Below, piece after piece: positions 8,007-16,091 of a stretch of DNA of 64,000 nt; the first letter of the stretch is position 1; the number at the start of each line of letters is the position of its first letter. The translations under genes were made by a program, and so were the position numbers. Source of the stretch: Pseudonocardia autotrophica (GTDB lineage Bacteria; Actinomycetota; Actinomycetes; Mycobacteriales; Pseudonocardiaceae); contig NZ_AP018920.1 in NCBI RefSeq assembly GCF_003945385.1, forward strand, positions 3,224,001 through 3,288,000, given 5' to 3'. The notes under the pieces were generated by a model. The model ran no database searches. It was not told the origin of the DNA and worked only from the letters and a program-made list of their open reading frames with translations.

Positions 8007-8717
8007 GTGCGGGTGCTCGGGGTCGACCCGGGACTGACCCGGTGCGGGATCGGTGTCGTCGAGACCGGTGCCGGTCGGGCGGTCGGGTTCGTCGACGTCG
8101 GTGTGGTCCGCAGCGGGCCCGACGTCCCGTTGGAACGCCGGTTGCTCACCGTCGCCGACGAGGTCGAGCGCTGGGTGACCCGGCACCGGCCGGACGTGAT
8201 CGCCGTCGAGCGGGTCTTCAGCCAGCACAACGTGCGCACCGTGATGGGCACCGCGCAGGCCAGCGGCGTCGTCGCACTGGTCGCCGCGCGGGCCGGGCTG
8301 CCGGTCGCCTTCCACACGCCGAGCGAGGTCAAGGCGGCGGTCACCGGCGAGGGACGGGCCGGCAAGGCCCAGGTCGCGACGATGGTCGCGAAGGTGCTCG
8401 GGCTCGACTCCCCGCCGAAGCCTGCCGACGCCGCGGACGCGCTGGCGCTCGCGATCTGCCACTGCTGGCGCTCGCCGATGCAGGACCGGATGGCGCAGGC
8501 CAGGGCCCGCGCCGAGGAACTCGCCGCGGTGCACCGGGCCCGATTGGCTCAGGCCAGGGCCGAGCAGGGCGACGCCACCCCGACCGCCGCCGCCCAGTGG
8601 GCCGCCGCCCGCGCCGCCGCGGAGCGCTCGGCCGGCACCTGGTCGCCGGGTGCGCCGGGTGCGCCCGGTAGCGTCGGGCATCGAACGACCGTTCGTGGGA
8701 AGGGGACCCGTCGGTGA
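8007..8717 (+). CDS. ruvC: Holliday junction endodeoxyribonuclease RuvC
   Basis: RuvC resolves Holliday junctions by paired nicks after RuvAB branch migration. The protein is 236 residues; the catalytic acidic residues appear in [12 protein letters not shown] (first Asp), [12 protein letters not shown] (Glu) and [15 protein letters not shown] (Asp pair). The Ala/Arg-rich C-terminal tail of about 60 residues is longer than in Escherichia coli, as is common in actinobacteria. The start GTG 8007 lies 8 nt after GGGAGGGG; the GTG at 7998 overlaps that site and is rejected. The stop overlaps the ruvA start (GTGA), giving translational coupling, and a second SOS box lies inside the end of this gene. 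Confidence 0.97.
   Translation: MRVLGVDPGLTRCGIGVVETGAGRAVGFVDVGVVRSGPDVPLERRLLTVADEVERWVTRHRPDVIAVERVFSQHNVRTVMGTAQASGVVALVAARAGLPVAFHTPSEVKAAVTGEGRAGKAQVATMVAKVLGLDSPPKPADAADALALAICHCWRSPMQDRMAQARARAEELAAVHRARLAQARAEQGDATPTAAAQWAAARAAAERSAGTWSPGAPGAPGSVGHRTTVRGKGTRR
8669..8674 (+). promoter_or_regulatory. Internal -10 box before ruvA
   Basis: TAGCGT occurs inside the 3' end of ruvC, 6 bp before the second SOS box, repeating the TAGCGT-SOS box arrangement found upstream of ruvC. This suggests a second LexA-controlled promoter for ruvAB. Confidence 0.45.
8681..8696. promoter_or_regulatory. LexA (SOS) box upstream of ruvA, strong
   Basis: TCGAAC-GACC-GTTCGT matches the SOS consensus TCGAAC-N4-GTTCGA at 11 of 12 conserved positions. 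It lies within the last codons of ruvC, 17 bp before the ruvA start. Confidence 0.75.
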
Positions 8718-9313
8718 TCCACTCGGTGCGCGGCCCGGTGCTGGAGATCGGGCTCGACCACGCCGTCGTCGAGGTGGGCGGGGTCGGTCTCGCCGTGTAC
8801 GCCACACCGGCGACACTCGGCGGGTTGCGCCGTGGCGAGCAGGCCCGGCTCGCGACCACGCTGGTGGTGCGCGAGGAGTCGCTGACCCTGTTCGGCTTCG
8901 TCGACAGCGAGGAACGCGAGCTGTTCCTGCTCCTGCAGACGGTGTCCGGGATCGGCCCCCGGCTGGCGCTGGCCACCCTCGCCGTGCTGCAGCCGGACAC
9001 GCTGCGCCGGGCGCTGGCCGACGGCGACCTGGCCGTCCTCACCCGGATCCCGGGGGTCGGGCGCAAGAGCGCGGAGCGCCTCGTCGTGGAGCTGCGCGAC
9101 AAGGTCACCGCACCCGCCGCGACCCCCTCCGCCGCGGCCGCCCCGTCCGCCGTCACCTCAACCCGTGACCAGGTGGTGGAGGCACTGCTCGGCCTCGGCT
9201 TCACCCAGAAACCCGCCGAGCAGGCCGTCGACGCGGTGCTGGCCGGATCCCCGGATGCCGGGGCCAGCGTGCTGCTGCGCACCGCACTGTCGTCGCTGGG
9301 CCGGTCGCGGTGA
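8714..9313 (+). CDS. ruvA: Holliday junction branch-migration protein RuvA
   Basis: RuvA (199 residues) binds four-way junctions as a tetramer and loads RuvB. The N-terminal OB domain begins [13 protein letters not shown]; two helix-hairpin-helix motifs follow ([16 protein letters not shown] and [19 protein letters not shown]); after an Ala/Thr/Pro linker, domain III ([19 protein letters not shown]) provides the RuvB contact. Start GTG overlaps the ruvC stop by the GTGA arrangement, and its own stop overlaps ruvB the same way, so the three genes are coupled. Length and domain order are normal. Confidence 0.97.
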   Translation: MIHSVRGPVLEIGLDHAVVEVGGVGLAVYATPATLGGLRRGEQARLATTLVVREESLTLFGFVDSEERELFLLLQTVSGIGPRLALATLAVLQPDTLRRALADGDLAVLTRIPGVGRKSAERLVVELRDKVTAPAATPSAAAAPSAVTSTRDQVVEALLGLGFTQKPAEQAVDAVLAGSPDAGASVLLRTALSSLGRSR

Positions 9314-10371
9314 CCGTCGAACCCGGCGGGGACGACACCGAGCTCCGGGAGATCGACGCGGTCGTGCATCCCGAGGACCTCGACGTCGAGGCCTCGCTGC
9401 GGCCGCGGTCGCTGGAGGAGTTCATCGGCCAGCCGCGGGTCCGCGAGCAGCTGGAGCTGGTGCTGGAGGGCGCCCGCCGTCGTGGCGACCCGCCGGACCA
9501 CATCCTGCTCTCCGGCCCGCCCGGGCTCGGCAAGACCAGCCTCGCGATGATCGTCGCCCAGGAGATGGGCGCCGCGATCCGGCTGACCTCCGGCCCGGCA
9601 CTGGAGCGGGCCGGCGATCTCGCCGCAATGCTGTCGAACCTGGTGCCCGGCGACGTGCTGTTCATCGACGAGATCCACCGCACCGCCCGGCCCGCCGAGG
9701 AGATGCTCTACCTGGCGATGGAGGACTTCCGGGTGGACGTCGTCGTCGGCAAGGGCCCCGGTGCGACCTCGATCCCGCTCGACGTCGCGCCCTTCACCCT
9801 GGTCGGCGCCACCACCCGCGCCGGGTCGCTGACCGGCCCGCTGCGCGACCGGTTCGGCTTCACCGCGCACATGGAGTTCTACGACGACGGCGAGCTGGAG
9901 CAGGTGCTGCGCCGCGCCGCCGGGATCCTCGACATCGACCTGCGGCCGGACGGCGCACAGGAGATCGCCGGCCGCTGCCGGGGCACGCCCCGGGTCGCGA
10001 ACCGGCTGCTGCGCCGGGTGCGGGACTTCGCCGAGGTCCGCGCGGACGGCGTGATCCGCCGCGACGTCGCCCGCGCCGCACTCGCCGTGTACGACGTCGA
10101 CGAGCTGGGACTGGACCGGCTGGACCGGGCGGTGCTGAGCGCACTCGTCCGCTCCTTCCACGGCGGGCCGGTCGGGATCTCCACGCTCGCGGTCGCGGTG
10201 GGGGAGGACCAGGGCACCGTCGAGGAGGTCTGCGAGCCCTATCTCGTGCGGGCCGGGATGCTCGCCCGCACACCGCGCGGCCGGGTCGCCACCCCGCTGG
10301 CGTGGTCGCACCTGGGCCTGACCGCGCCCGCCGACGCGCCGGCCGGGCACCGGATCGACCCGCTGTTCTGA
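9310..10371 (+). CDS. ruvB: Holliday junction branch-migration helicase RuvB
   Basis: RuvB (353 residues) is the AAA+ motor of branch migration. Walker A is GPPGLGKTS (about residue 75), Walker B is VLFIDEIH, sensor 1 is LVGATTRAG and the arginine-finger region is GPLRDRFGF. The C-terminal winged helix ([28 protein letters not shown] and following) binds DNA. It ends the ruvCAB operon; the MFS gene beyond is convergent with only 16 bp between the stops and no clear hairpin. Confidence 0.98.
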   Translation: MTVEPGGDDTELREIDAVVHPEDLDVEASLRPRSLEEFIGQPRVREQLELVLEGARRRGDPPDHILLSGPPGLGKTSLAMIVAQEMGAAIRLTSGPALERAGDLAAMLSNLVPGDVLFIDEIHRTARPAEEMLYLAMEDFRVDVVVGKGPGATSIPLDVAPFTLVGATTRAGSLTGPLRDRFGFTAHMEFYDDGELEQVLRRAAGILDIDLRPDGAQEIAGRCRGTPRVANRLLRRVRDFAEVRADGVIRRDVARAALAVYDVDELGLDRLDRAVLSALVRSFHGGPVGISTLAVAVGEDQGTVEEVCEPYLVRAGMLARTPRGRVATPLAWSHLGLTAPADAPAGHRIDPLF

Positions 10372-10387
10372 TCCCGGCCCGGCCCGA

Positions 10388-11695
10388 TCAGCGAGCCGGC
10401 TCGATGGCGTCGTGACCGACGGTGCCGGCCGGCCGGGTCTCCGGGATGCCCCACACCCCGACGAGCGCGAGCAGGGCCACGACGGCCAGGTACATGCCCG
10501 GTGCGGCGACGAAGCCGGTGACGGTGACGAGGGTGGCGGCGAGGAGCGGGGCGGTCCCGCCGAGCACCGCGTACCCGATGTTGTAGCCGAGCGCCGCGCC
10601 GGACAGCCGGGTGCGGGTCGGGAACACCTCGAGCAGTGCGGTGTAGCTACCGCCACCGAACACCCCCAGTGCGGCCGCCAGCAGCACCTGTCCCGCGAGA
10701 GCCCCGGCGACCGACCCGGAGGAAGCGAGCAGGAAGGCCGGCACCGCCACGACGGCGAGGAGGACCGAGCCCCAGCGGATCATCGGGCGTCGCCCGACAC
10801 GGTCGCCGGCGACACCCGCCGCGCACAGCGCGACCACGAAGACGACGAGCGCGGCGCCATTCGCCGTCAGCGCCTGGATCCGGCTCAGCCCGGCGGTGAG
10901 CTGTAGGAACGTCGGGAAGTAGCCGACCAGGTAGTAGAAGGACAGGGCACTGGTCGCGGACAGGGCGACCGCGTACCAGACGGCGGTGCCGTGCTGCTGG
11001 AGGGCGTCCCGCAGCGGTGTCCGGCTCAGGTCGCGAGCCTCGCGGGCGCGTTCGAACTCAGGACTCTCCTCGGTGCGCAGCCGGATCCACAGCCCGATCA
11101 GGCTCAGCGGCAGCGCGATCAGGAACGGGATGCGCCAGCCCCAGGTGGTGAACTGTTCCTCGGTGAGCAGAGCGGCGACCCCGAGGACGACCAGCAGCCC
11201 GATCACCGACGCCACCGCGGACATCGCGATCACGATGGTGATCCAGGACGACCGGCGGCCCGGTGGCGCGTGTTCGAGCGCGAACGACGTGGCACTGGTG
11301 ACCTCGCCTCCGGCGGACAGCCCCTGCAGGAGCCGGAGCACGACCAGCAGCACCGGTGCGAGCAGGCCGATCTGGCCGTAGGTCGGGAGCAGCCCGATCA
11401 GTGCCGTGCTGAGCCCGATCAGGGTGAGGACGAGCGTCAGCACACGCCGTCGGCCCAGCCGGTCGCCGAGCCGCCCGAACACGATGCCGCCGAGCGGCCG
11501 GGCGACGAACGCGACGCCGTAGACGGCGAGGCTGGCCAGCACCGCGGCACCGGCGTCGCCCGGCGGGAAGAAGGCCACCGCGATGATCGGCACCACGAGT
11601 GCGTAGACCGCGAAGTCGTAGAACTCGACGAGGGTGCCGACGGCGGCACCGGACAGCGGCCGCCGATCGGTGGTGGTGTGGACGGACGAGCTCAT
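10388..11695 (-). CDS. MFS transporter, metabolite:H+ symporter (MHS) type
   Basis: This 435-residue protein has about 12 membrane segments and the MHS-family signature: a conserved start (AAVGTLVEFYDFAVYALV), the loop motif GRLGDRLGRRRVL between segments 2 and 3, RLLQGLSAGGEVTSATSFALEHAPPGRRS, and a second GDRVGRRP motif. Members carry small organic acids, betaines or shikimate into the cell with protons. Its ATG overlaps the stop of the preceding hydrolase gene (ATGA), making it the third gene of an aminotransferase - hydrolase - transporter operon. The transported compound is unknown but is presumably the substrate of those enzymes. Confidence 0.9.
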   Translation of the reverse strand: MSSSVHTTTDRRPLSGAAVGTLVEFYDFAVYALVVPIIAVAFFPPGDAGAAVLASLAVYGVAFVARPLGGIVFGRLGDRLGRRRVLTLVLTLIGLSTALIGLLPTYGQIGLLAPVLLVVLRLLQGLSAGGEVTSATSFALEHAPPGRRSSWITIVIAMSAVASVIGLLVVLGVAALLTEEQFTTWGWRIPFLIALPLSLIGLWIRLRTEESPEFERAREARDLSRTPLRDALQQHGTAVWYAVALSATSALSFYYLVGYFPTFLQLTAGLSRIQALTANGAALVVFVVALCAAGVAGDRVGRRPMIRWGSVLLAVVAVPAFLLASSGSVAGALAGQVLLAAALGVFGGGSYTALLEVFPTRTRLSGAALGYNIGYAVLGGTAPLLAATLVTVTGFVAAPGMYLAVVALLALVGVWGIPETRPAGTVGHDAIEPAR

Positions 11696-12711
11696 GGGGC
11701 GATCTCCAGCATCTCTCGGGGGTTGTCGATGGTCAGGCGCCGCACGTCGTCCGGGTCGAACCCCCGGCGCAGCATGAGCGGGACGACGTTGCGGAGCAGG
11801 TGGTCGTAGCCCTCGCCGCCGTAGCGCCGCAGGTGCGTGCGGAAGCAGATGTCCTGCGACAGCAGCACCCGGTCCTGCAGGCCGCGGTCGCACAGAGCGC
11901 GGATGTATCGGACCCGGGTCGCGTCGCTGGGCATGTCGATGTCGGCGTACGGGTAGTAGCTCGACTCCTGCCCGAACAGGTCGAACTCCAGATAGCAGCC
12001 GGTGTCGGCGAGTTCGAGCATCTCGTCGAGGGTGAACAGCGTCCGGTCCACGTGGCTCATCACGACCTTCGCCGTGGACGAGGTCTCCTCCTGCACCCGG
12101 CGCATCGCGTCGAGCGGGGCCCGGGGCGCTCGGCCCGGGTGGATCATCAGCGCCGCCCCGGTCGCGAGATGCGCGTCGACCGCGGCCCGCAGCACCCGGT
12201 CCTCCACCGGGTCGACCGGCCAGCCGAGCCCGATCTCCCCGATCAGCCCGGCCTTCATGGCGCCGGGCCCGACCCCGGTAGTCAGGTCGCCGACGATCTC
12301 CTCGGCCAGCTCCGACCGGCTGCGTCGTTCCAGGCCGGAGGGGTGGTAGTCGCGGTGGTACCAGCCGCTGCCCATGACGACGTGCACCCCGGTCCGTTCG
12401 GAGACCTCGACCAGACCGTCCGGGTCGCGGCCCAGCCCGATGCTGGTCGCGTCGACGATCGTCGTGCCGCCGGCGTCGCGGTACCAGGTCAGCTCGTCGA
12501 CGGCGTCGGTGACGTCGTCGACGGTCCCGTCGAGGCGGCTGTGGTGCCGCCGGATCTCGTAGACGTTCTCGAGCGTGATCGGATGGTCGGTGGTCAGGGC
12601 GCTGCCCTGCTGCCGTGCTGCGTGCCCGATGCGGGAGAGCACGTGCTCGTGCGGCTGGATGTGACCGGCCGCCGCGCCGTCGATGTCTCCACGGACTGTT
12701 CTCACTGGCAT
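11692..12711 (-). CDS. Phosphotriesterase-family amidohydrolase
   Basis: The 339-residue protein belongs to the PTE/Php branch of the amidohydrolase superfamily. Visible metal ligands are HEH (about residue 21), the Glu of GLIGEIGLGW in place of a carbamylated Lys, His in LMIHPGR and VVMSHVD, and the Asp in LLSQDICF. Family members include phosphotriesterases, lactonases and many of unknown substrate; this one is probably a lactonase or amidohydrolase in a degradative route. GAGGAG lies 9 nt before the start. It follows the aminotransferase by 51 bp and overlaps the transporter by 4 bp, so all three act together. Confidence 0.88.
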   Translation of the reverse strand: MPVRTVRGDIDGAAAGHIQPHEHVLSRIGHAARQQGSALTTDHPITLENVYEIRRHHSRLDGTVDDVTDAVDELTWYRDAGGTTIVDATSIGLGRDPDGLVEVSERTGVHVVMGSGWYHRDYHPSGLERRSRSELAEEIVGDLTTGVGPGAMKAGLIGEIGLGWPVDPVEDRVLRAAVDAHLATGAALMIHPGRAPRAPLDAMRRVQEETSSTAKVVMSHVDRTLFTLDEMLELADTGCYLEFDLFGQESSYYPYADIDMPSDATRVRYIRALCDRGLQDRVLLSQDICFRTHLRRYGGEGYDHLLRNVVPLMLRRGFDPDDVRRLTIDNPREMLEIAP

Positions 12712-12762
12712 GGTGCGGTGCTCCTCGGGACGGGGCGGGCGGCGTCCGCCGCCCGGGTCGGG

Positions 12763-14088
12763 TCAGCGCCCGGCGTGCCGGCGAACGGTGTCGCCGTGCC
12801 GGTGGGCGAACCGGTCGACCGACGCCACGAGTGCGTCGCAGTCGGCGTCGGTCACGGCGAGGGTCAGTGCGATGAATCCCCGGCGGGCGATCCAGATGCG
12901 CTCGCCCAGCAGGTGCAGGAACAGCAGTTCCCGGAGCTGGTCGTCGGCGGCCGCGAGGTCCGCTACCGAACGCACCGGACCGCGGACCGGGTGGATCGTC
13001 ATCAACGAGCCGCTGCCGGTCGCGGTGAACGGCAGGTCGGCGGCGCGGAAGAGCTCCACCAGCCGTCCGCGTAGCCGGTCGCCCCGGGTGTTGAGGTCCG
13101 CGAGCACCTCGGGGGTGAGCACCTGCACCAGGCCGGCCAGCCCGGCCGCGACCGTGAGCGTGTTGTTGTTGAACGTCCCCGGGTGCCCCCACGCGCCGGG
13201 GACACCGGGATCGAACCGCCGCATGATGTCGGCCCGGCCGCCGAAGGCCCCGAAGGTCATCCCGCCACCCAGGTACTTGCCCAGCGTGGTCAGGTCCGGG
13301 GTGATGCCCAGCTCCTGCTGCAGCCCGCCCGGGCCGAGGCGCGATGTCATCACCTCGTCGAACACGAGCAGCGCACCGACCTCGGCCGTCGCCGCGCGCA
13401 CCGTGCGGAGCAGCTCCGGGTCGGCCGGGATACACCCGGCGCTGCCCTGCATCGGCTCGACCAGGACCGCGGCGAGGTCCTCGCCGCACTCCCGGATCGC
13501 GGCGGCCGCGGCGGCGGGATCGGCGTAGTCGCAGACCCGGAACCGGTGGGGCAGGTTCAGGGGCCGCTGCGGAGCGGTGAAGTCGAGGACGCCGCCGTGG
13601 TAGCCGCCGCGGAAGACGAGGATCGTGGACCGGCCGGTGTGGGCGACCGCGGCGGCGAGCGCGAGCGTGTTGGCCTCGGTGCCCGAGTTGGTCAGCCGGG
13701 CCAGCTCGAGGGAGGGGAACCGGCGGACCAGCTCCGCCACGAAGGAGTCCTCGTCGTCGTTGTGGCCGCCGAACGTGGTGCCCGCGTCGACGGCCCGGTT
13801 CAGGGCGGCGCGGAGCACCGGATGGGAGTGGCCGTAGAGCCCGGCGGTGAAGTCGCCGAGCAGGTCGAGGTAGTCGTCGCCGTCGAGGGACCGCAGCGTC
13901 GCGCCCGCGGCCCCGGTGAACACCAGGGGGAACGGTGCGTAGTGCAGGGTCGTCCGGGTGTTCCCACCGGGCATCACGGTGCGGGCGCGCAGGTGGCGTT
14001 CGGCGCTGCGCGGGTTCGCCTTCTCGTAGACCGCCCGGAGCTCGTGGACCCGATGGGTCAGCTCCGGTGCCGCCGTCGCGTTCTGCAT
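12763..14088 (-). CDS. Class III aminotransferase, GSA-aminomutase-like
   Basis: The protein (441 residues from ATG 14088; 449 from ATG 14112) is a PLP fold-type I class III aminotransferase. Key motifs: VMPGGNTRTTLHY and the entry loop DYLDLLGDFTAGLYGHSHP, phosphate-binding LTNSGTEANTLAL, LLVFDEVMTSR (Asp to PLP nitrogen), and LTTLGKYLGGGM, whose Lys binds PLP. It resembles glutamate-1-semialdehyde aminomutase but its operon with an amidohydrolase and an MHS transporter argues for catabolism of an amine or amino acid. Mycobacterium tuberculosis has a gabT class III aminotransferase between ruvCAB and yajC too. The start is uncertain because no clear ribosome binding site precedes either ATG. 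Confidence 0.88.
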   Translation of the reverse strand: MQNATAAPELTHRVHELRAVYEKANPRSAERHLRARTVMPGGNTRTTLHYAPFPLVFTGAAGATLRSLDGDDYLDLLGDFTAGLYGHSHPVLRAALNRAVDAGTTFGGHNDDEDSFVAELVRRFPSLELARLTNSGTEANTLALAAAVAHTGRSTILVFRGGYHGGVLDFTAPQRPLNLPHRFRVCDYADPAAAAAAIRECGEDLAAVLVEPMQGSAGCIPADPELLRTVRAATAEVGALLVFDEVMTSRLGPGGLQQELGITPDLTTLGKYLGGGMTFGAFGGRADIMRRFDPGVPGAWGHPGTFNNNTLTVAAGLAGLVQVLTPEVLADLNTRGDRLRGRLVELFRAADLPFTATGSGSLMTIHPVRGPVRSVADLAAADDQLRELLFLHLLGERIWIARRGFIALTLAVTDADCDALVASVDRFAHRHGDTVRRHAGR

Positions 14089-14135
14089 CGGTCCATCGTG
14101 GAGAGCCCGCATGCCCACGACAAGCGATGAATCAA

Positions 14136-14150
14136 CGTGCAGAATGCACG
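14136..14150. promoter_or_regulatory. Perfect palindrome, likely LysR operator
   Basis: CGTGCA-GAA-TGCACG is a perfect inverted repeat in the gap between the divergent aminotransferase and LysR genes. Outer ATCA (14131-14134) and TGAT (14158-14161) extend the dyad loosely. LysR proteins usually bind such a site between their own gene and the divergent target operon. Confidence 0.6.
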
Positions 14151-14179
14151 GGAAAACTGATGGATGGGGAGGTCACCCG

Positions 14180-15097
14180 GTGCTGGAGCCCCGTCGGCTA
14201 CGGATGCTGAGCCAGTTGCGGCGCAGCGGAACCATGGCCTCGGCCGCGCGTGCGCTCGGCTACTCGCCGACCTCGATCTCCCAGCAGTTGGCCCTGCTGG
14301 AGAAGGAGGCCGGCAGCACTCTGTTCGTCGCCGCGGGCCGCGGGGTCCGGTTGACGCCGGCCGGCGTCCTGCTGGCGGAGCGGGCCGACGCGATCCTCGA
14401 CGCGCTCGACGCCGCCGCCCGCGAGGTCCGGCGGATCGGGGAGACACCGGTCGGGCGGGTCCGGTTGTCCACCTTCCAGACGGCCGCGCTGACCGCACTC
14501 CCGGACGTCGCCGGGGTCCTTCGGCGGCACTATCCCGGTGTCCGGCTGGACGTGGTGCACCTGGAGCCGCGGGAGGCGCTGGACGCCCTGGCCCGGCATG
14601 CGGTGGACCTGGCGCTCCTGGAGGAGTACCCGGGCACCCCGCTGCCGAAGCCGCGGTCGGTGCTCCGGCGGGTGGTCGCCCTCGATCCGCTGTATCTCGC
14701 GACACCGTCCGGCGAGAGCGCCCGTCGGCCCGAGCCGGAGGCCCGCTGGGTGCTGGAGCCTCGAGGTACGGCCGCCCGGCGCTGGGCGGACGCGACCTGC
14801 CGCGCCTCGGGGTTCGAACCGGACGTGCAGTTCGAGTCGCACGACATGACGGTGCACCGCGCGGTCATCGGCGCCGGACTGGCCCACGGGTTCCTGCCGG
14901 GTCTGGCACTGCGGGCCGTCGACGACGACCGGATCACGCTGACGACGATGTCCGGCGATCCGGCGCGGTCCATCATCCTGGCCTCGGACCGCGCCTCGGC
15001 CGGCGACGTGGCGTGCACGACCGTCGGTCGTCTGCTGGGAGAGATGTTCACCTCCCCCAGCACGGACCCCGGTGCCGGACCGGCCGTCGGCGAATGA
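14180..15097 (+). CDS. LysR-family transcriptional regulator
   Basis: A 305-residue LysR regulator. The N-terminal winged helix-turn-helix is classic: VLEPRRLRMLSQLRRSGTM, then AARALGYSPTSISQQLALLEKEAG and a GRGVRLTPAG wing. The rest is the periplasmic-binding-like sensor domain (VRLSTFQTAAL, ALARHAVDLALLEE). GTG 14180 is chosen because GGGGAGGT (14166-14173) precedes it by 6 nt and it aligns with the family start; the frame is open further upstream across the palindrome. It is divergent from the aminotransferase operon and most likely controls it in response to the transported substrate or a breakdown product. Confidence 0.92.
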   Translation: MLEPRRLRMLSQLRRSGTMASAARALGYSPTSISQQLALLEKEAGSTLFVAAGRGVRLTPAGVLLAERADAILDALDAAAREVRRIGETPVGRVRLSTFQTAALTALPDVAGVLRRHYPGVRLDVVHLEPREALDALARHAVDLALLEEYPGTPLPKPRSVLRRVVALDPLYLATPSGESARRPEPEARWVLEPRGTAARRWADATCRASGFEPDVQFESHDMTVHRAVIGAGLAHGFLPGLALRAVDDDRITLTTMSGDPARSIILASDRASAGDVACTTVGRLLGEMFTSPSTDPGAGPAVGE

Positions 15098-15098
15098 A

Positions 15099-15128
15099 CC
15101 GGGAACGGTGCCGATCCGCCGTTCCCGG
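15099..15128 (+). terminator. Terminator after the LysR gene
   Basis: CCGGGAACGG and CCGTTCCCGG form a perfect 10-bp stem with a 10-nt loop, starting 2 nt after the LysR stop. There is no U tract. Confidence 0.75.
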
Positions 15129-15531
15129 CAGGGATCGTCCGGTTTCCGTCGGACCATCCGAATCGCTCCGTCACCGATCCGGAATGACGAGGCACGGCCC
15201 GCCGGGAAATCCGGTGGTGCAATTTCCGGTGACTCCGTTGCCCGGGGCGTCCCGGTATCTCCGCCGCCGGCGGCCCGGCCTCCGTTCGGTCCCGACGTAC
15301 CGGGGCAAAGCGGATGCCCTGCGGTCAGCGTGCCGAGCAAGGACGTGCAGGGCAGATCGGCAGCGTGTGGGACAATCTCGGCATCGGTGTCGTAATCGGT
15401 CGTGGTGGACGCGGTGCAACCGCTTGTCCTGCGTTTCTGCGACGAGCGGCGCGAATGGCCGGGGGCTGCTGACGTGAATTCCCCCGGCTGGCACACTGAT
15501 ACGTGGCGAAACGAGACGGAGACCCCGCACG
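15129..15531. other. Intergenic region upstream of yajC
   Basis: No gene is supported here. The stretch is less GC-rich than its surroundings and holds several dyads: GGAAAT/ATTTCC around 15208-15236, and a perfect 8-bp inverted repeat GCCGGGGG/CCCCCGGC at 15458-15465 and 15481-15488 with a 15-nt loop, which ends about 44 nt before yajC. This is presumably the promoter region of the yajC-secDF-apt operon; I cannot name a -35/-10 pair with confidence. Confidence 0.5.
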
Positions 15532-15927
15532 ATGGATCTGATTCTTGCGCAGGAGGCCGGTGGATCCGGTCTGCTGTCCCTGCTGCCCTTCCTCATCATC
15601 CTGCTGCTGTTCGTGCCGCTGTTCCTCAACGGCCGCAAGCAGCGCAGGCAGATGGCGGAGACCCAGGCGATGCAGCAGGCGCTGGAGGACGGCGATGTCG
15701 TCGTCACCACGTCCGGGCTGCGGGGAACCATCACCGACGCCTCCTACGAGGACACGATCGACCTCGAGATCGCCGACGGCGTGGTCACGACCTGGCTGCG
15801 TGCGGCGATCCGGGAGAAGGTCGACCCCGACACGTCGTCGGAGGACGAGTCCGGTGACTCCACCGAGTCCGCCGGCAGCTCGGACGCCTCGCAGCCGAAG
15901 CCGGAGAACAAGCCGACGATCCACTGA
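15532..15927 (+). CDS. yajC: Preprotein translocase subunit YajC
   Basis: YajC (131 residues) is a single-span accessory protein of the SecDF-YajC complex that assists SecYEG. The membrane segment LLSLLPFLIILLLFVPLFL is followed by the conserved basic stretch NGRKQRRQMAE and the small beta domain (ALEDGDVVVTTSGLRGTITDASYEDTIDLEIADGVVTTWLRAAI, split here only by family convention). The C-terminal tail is acidic and Ser-rich, as usual in actinobacteria. GGAGA lies 9 nt before the ATG. A strong hairpin separates it from secD, which may reduce read-through. Confidence 0.95.
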   Translation: MDLILAQEAGGSGLLSLLPFLIILLLFVPLFLNGRKQRRQMAETQAMQQALEDGDVVVTTSGLRGTITDASYEDTIDLEIADGVVTTWLRAAIREKVDPDTSSEDESGDSTESAGSSDASQPKPENKPTIH

Positions 15928-15934
15928 GCAGTCG

Positions 15935-15957
15935 GGAGCGGGCCACGGGCCCGCTCC
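15935..15957 (+). terminator. Intra-operon hairpin between yajC and secD
   Basis: GGAGCGGGCC and GGCCCGCTCC form a perfect 10-bp stem with a 3-nt loop, 7 nt after the yajC stop. It looks like the terminators elsewhere in the window, yet secD follows on the same strand, so it may set the yajC:secDF ratio. Confidence 0.65.
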
Positions 15958-16091
15958 GGCGGCCCTGGTCCCACGGACGGGCCCGGCACCGGACCACCCC
16001 CTGGGTGTCCGGCCGGGCCGGTCGGGGACCGGGCGACCGACCGTGAGGCCGGCCGCGGCCGTCGCACGAGTCGGAGCAGGAGAACACCAAC

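Noticed and set aside
10388..13489. One continuous minus-strand frame of 1033 codons appearing to fuse sequence upstream to the MFS transporter
   Set aside because: The frame upstream of ATG 11695 is a shadow of the hydrolase and aminotransferase genes; the MFS family start (VEFYDFAVYALV region) and the ATGA overlap fix the real start at 11695.
14809..14822. GGTTCGAACC, resembling a tRNA T-loop or an SOS half-site
   Set aside because: It lies within the LysR coding sequence; no acceptor, anticodon or D arm can be folded around it, and the spacing does not match a LexA box.
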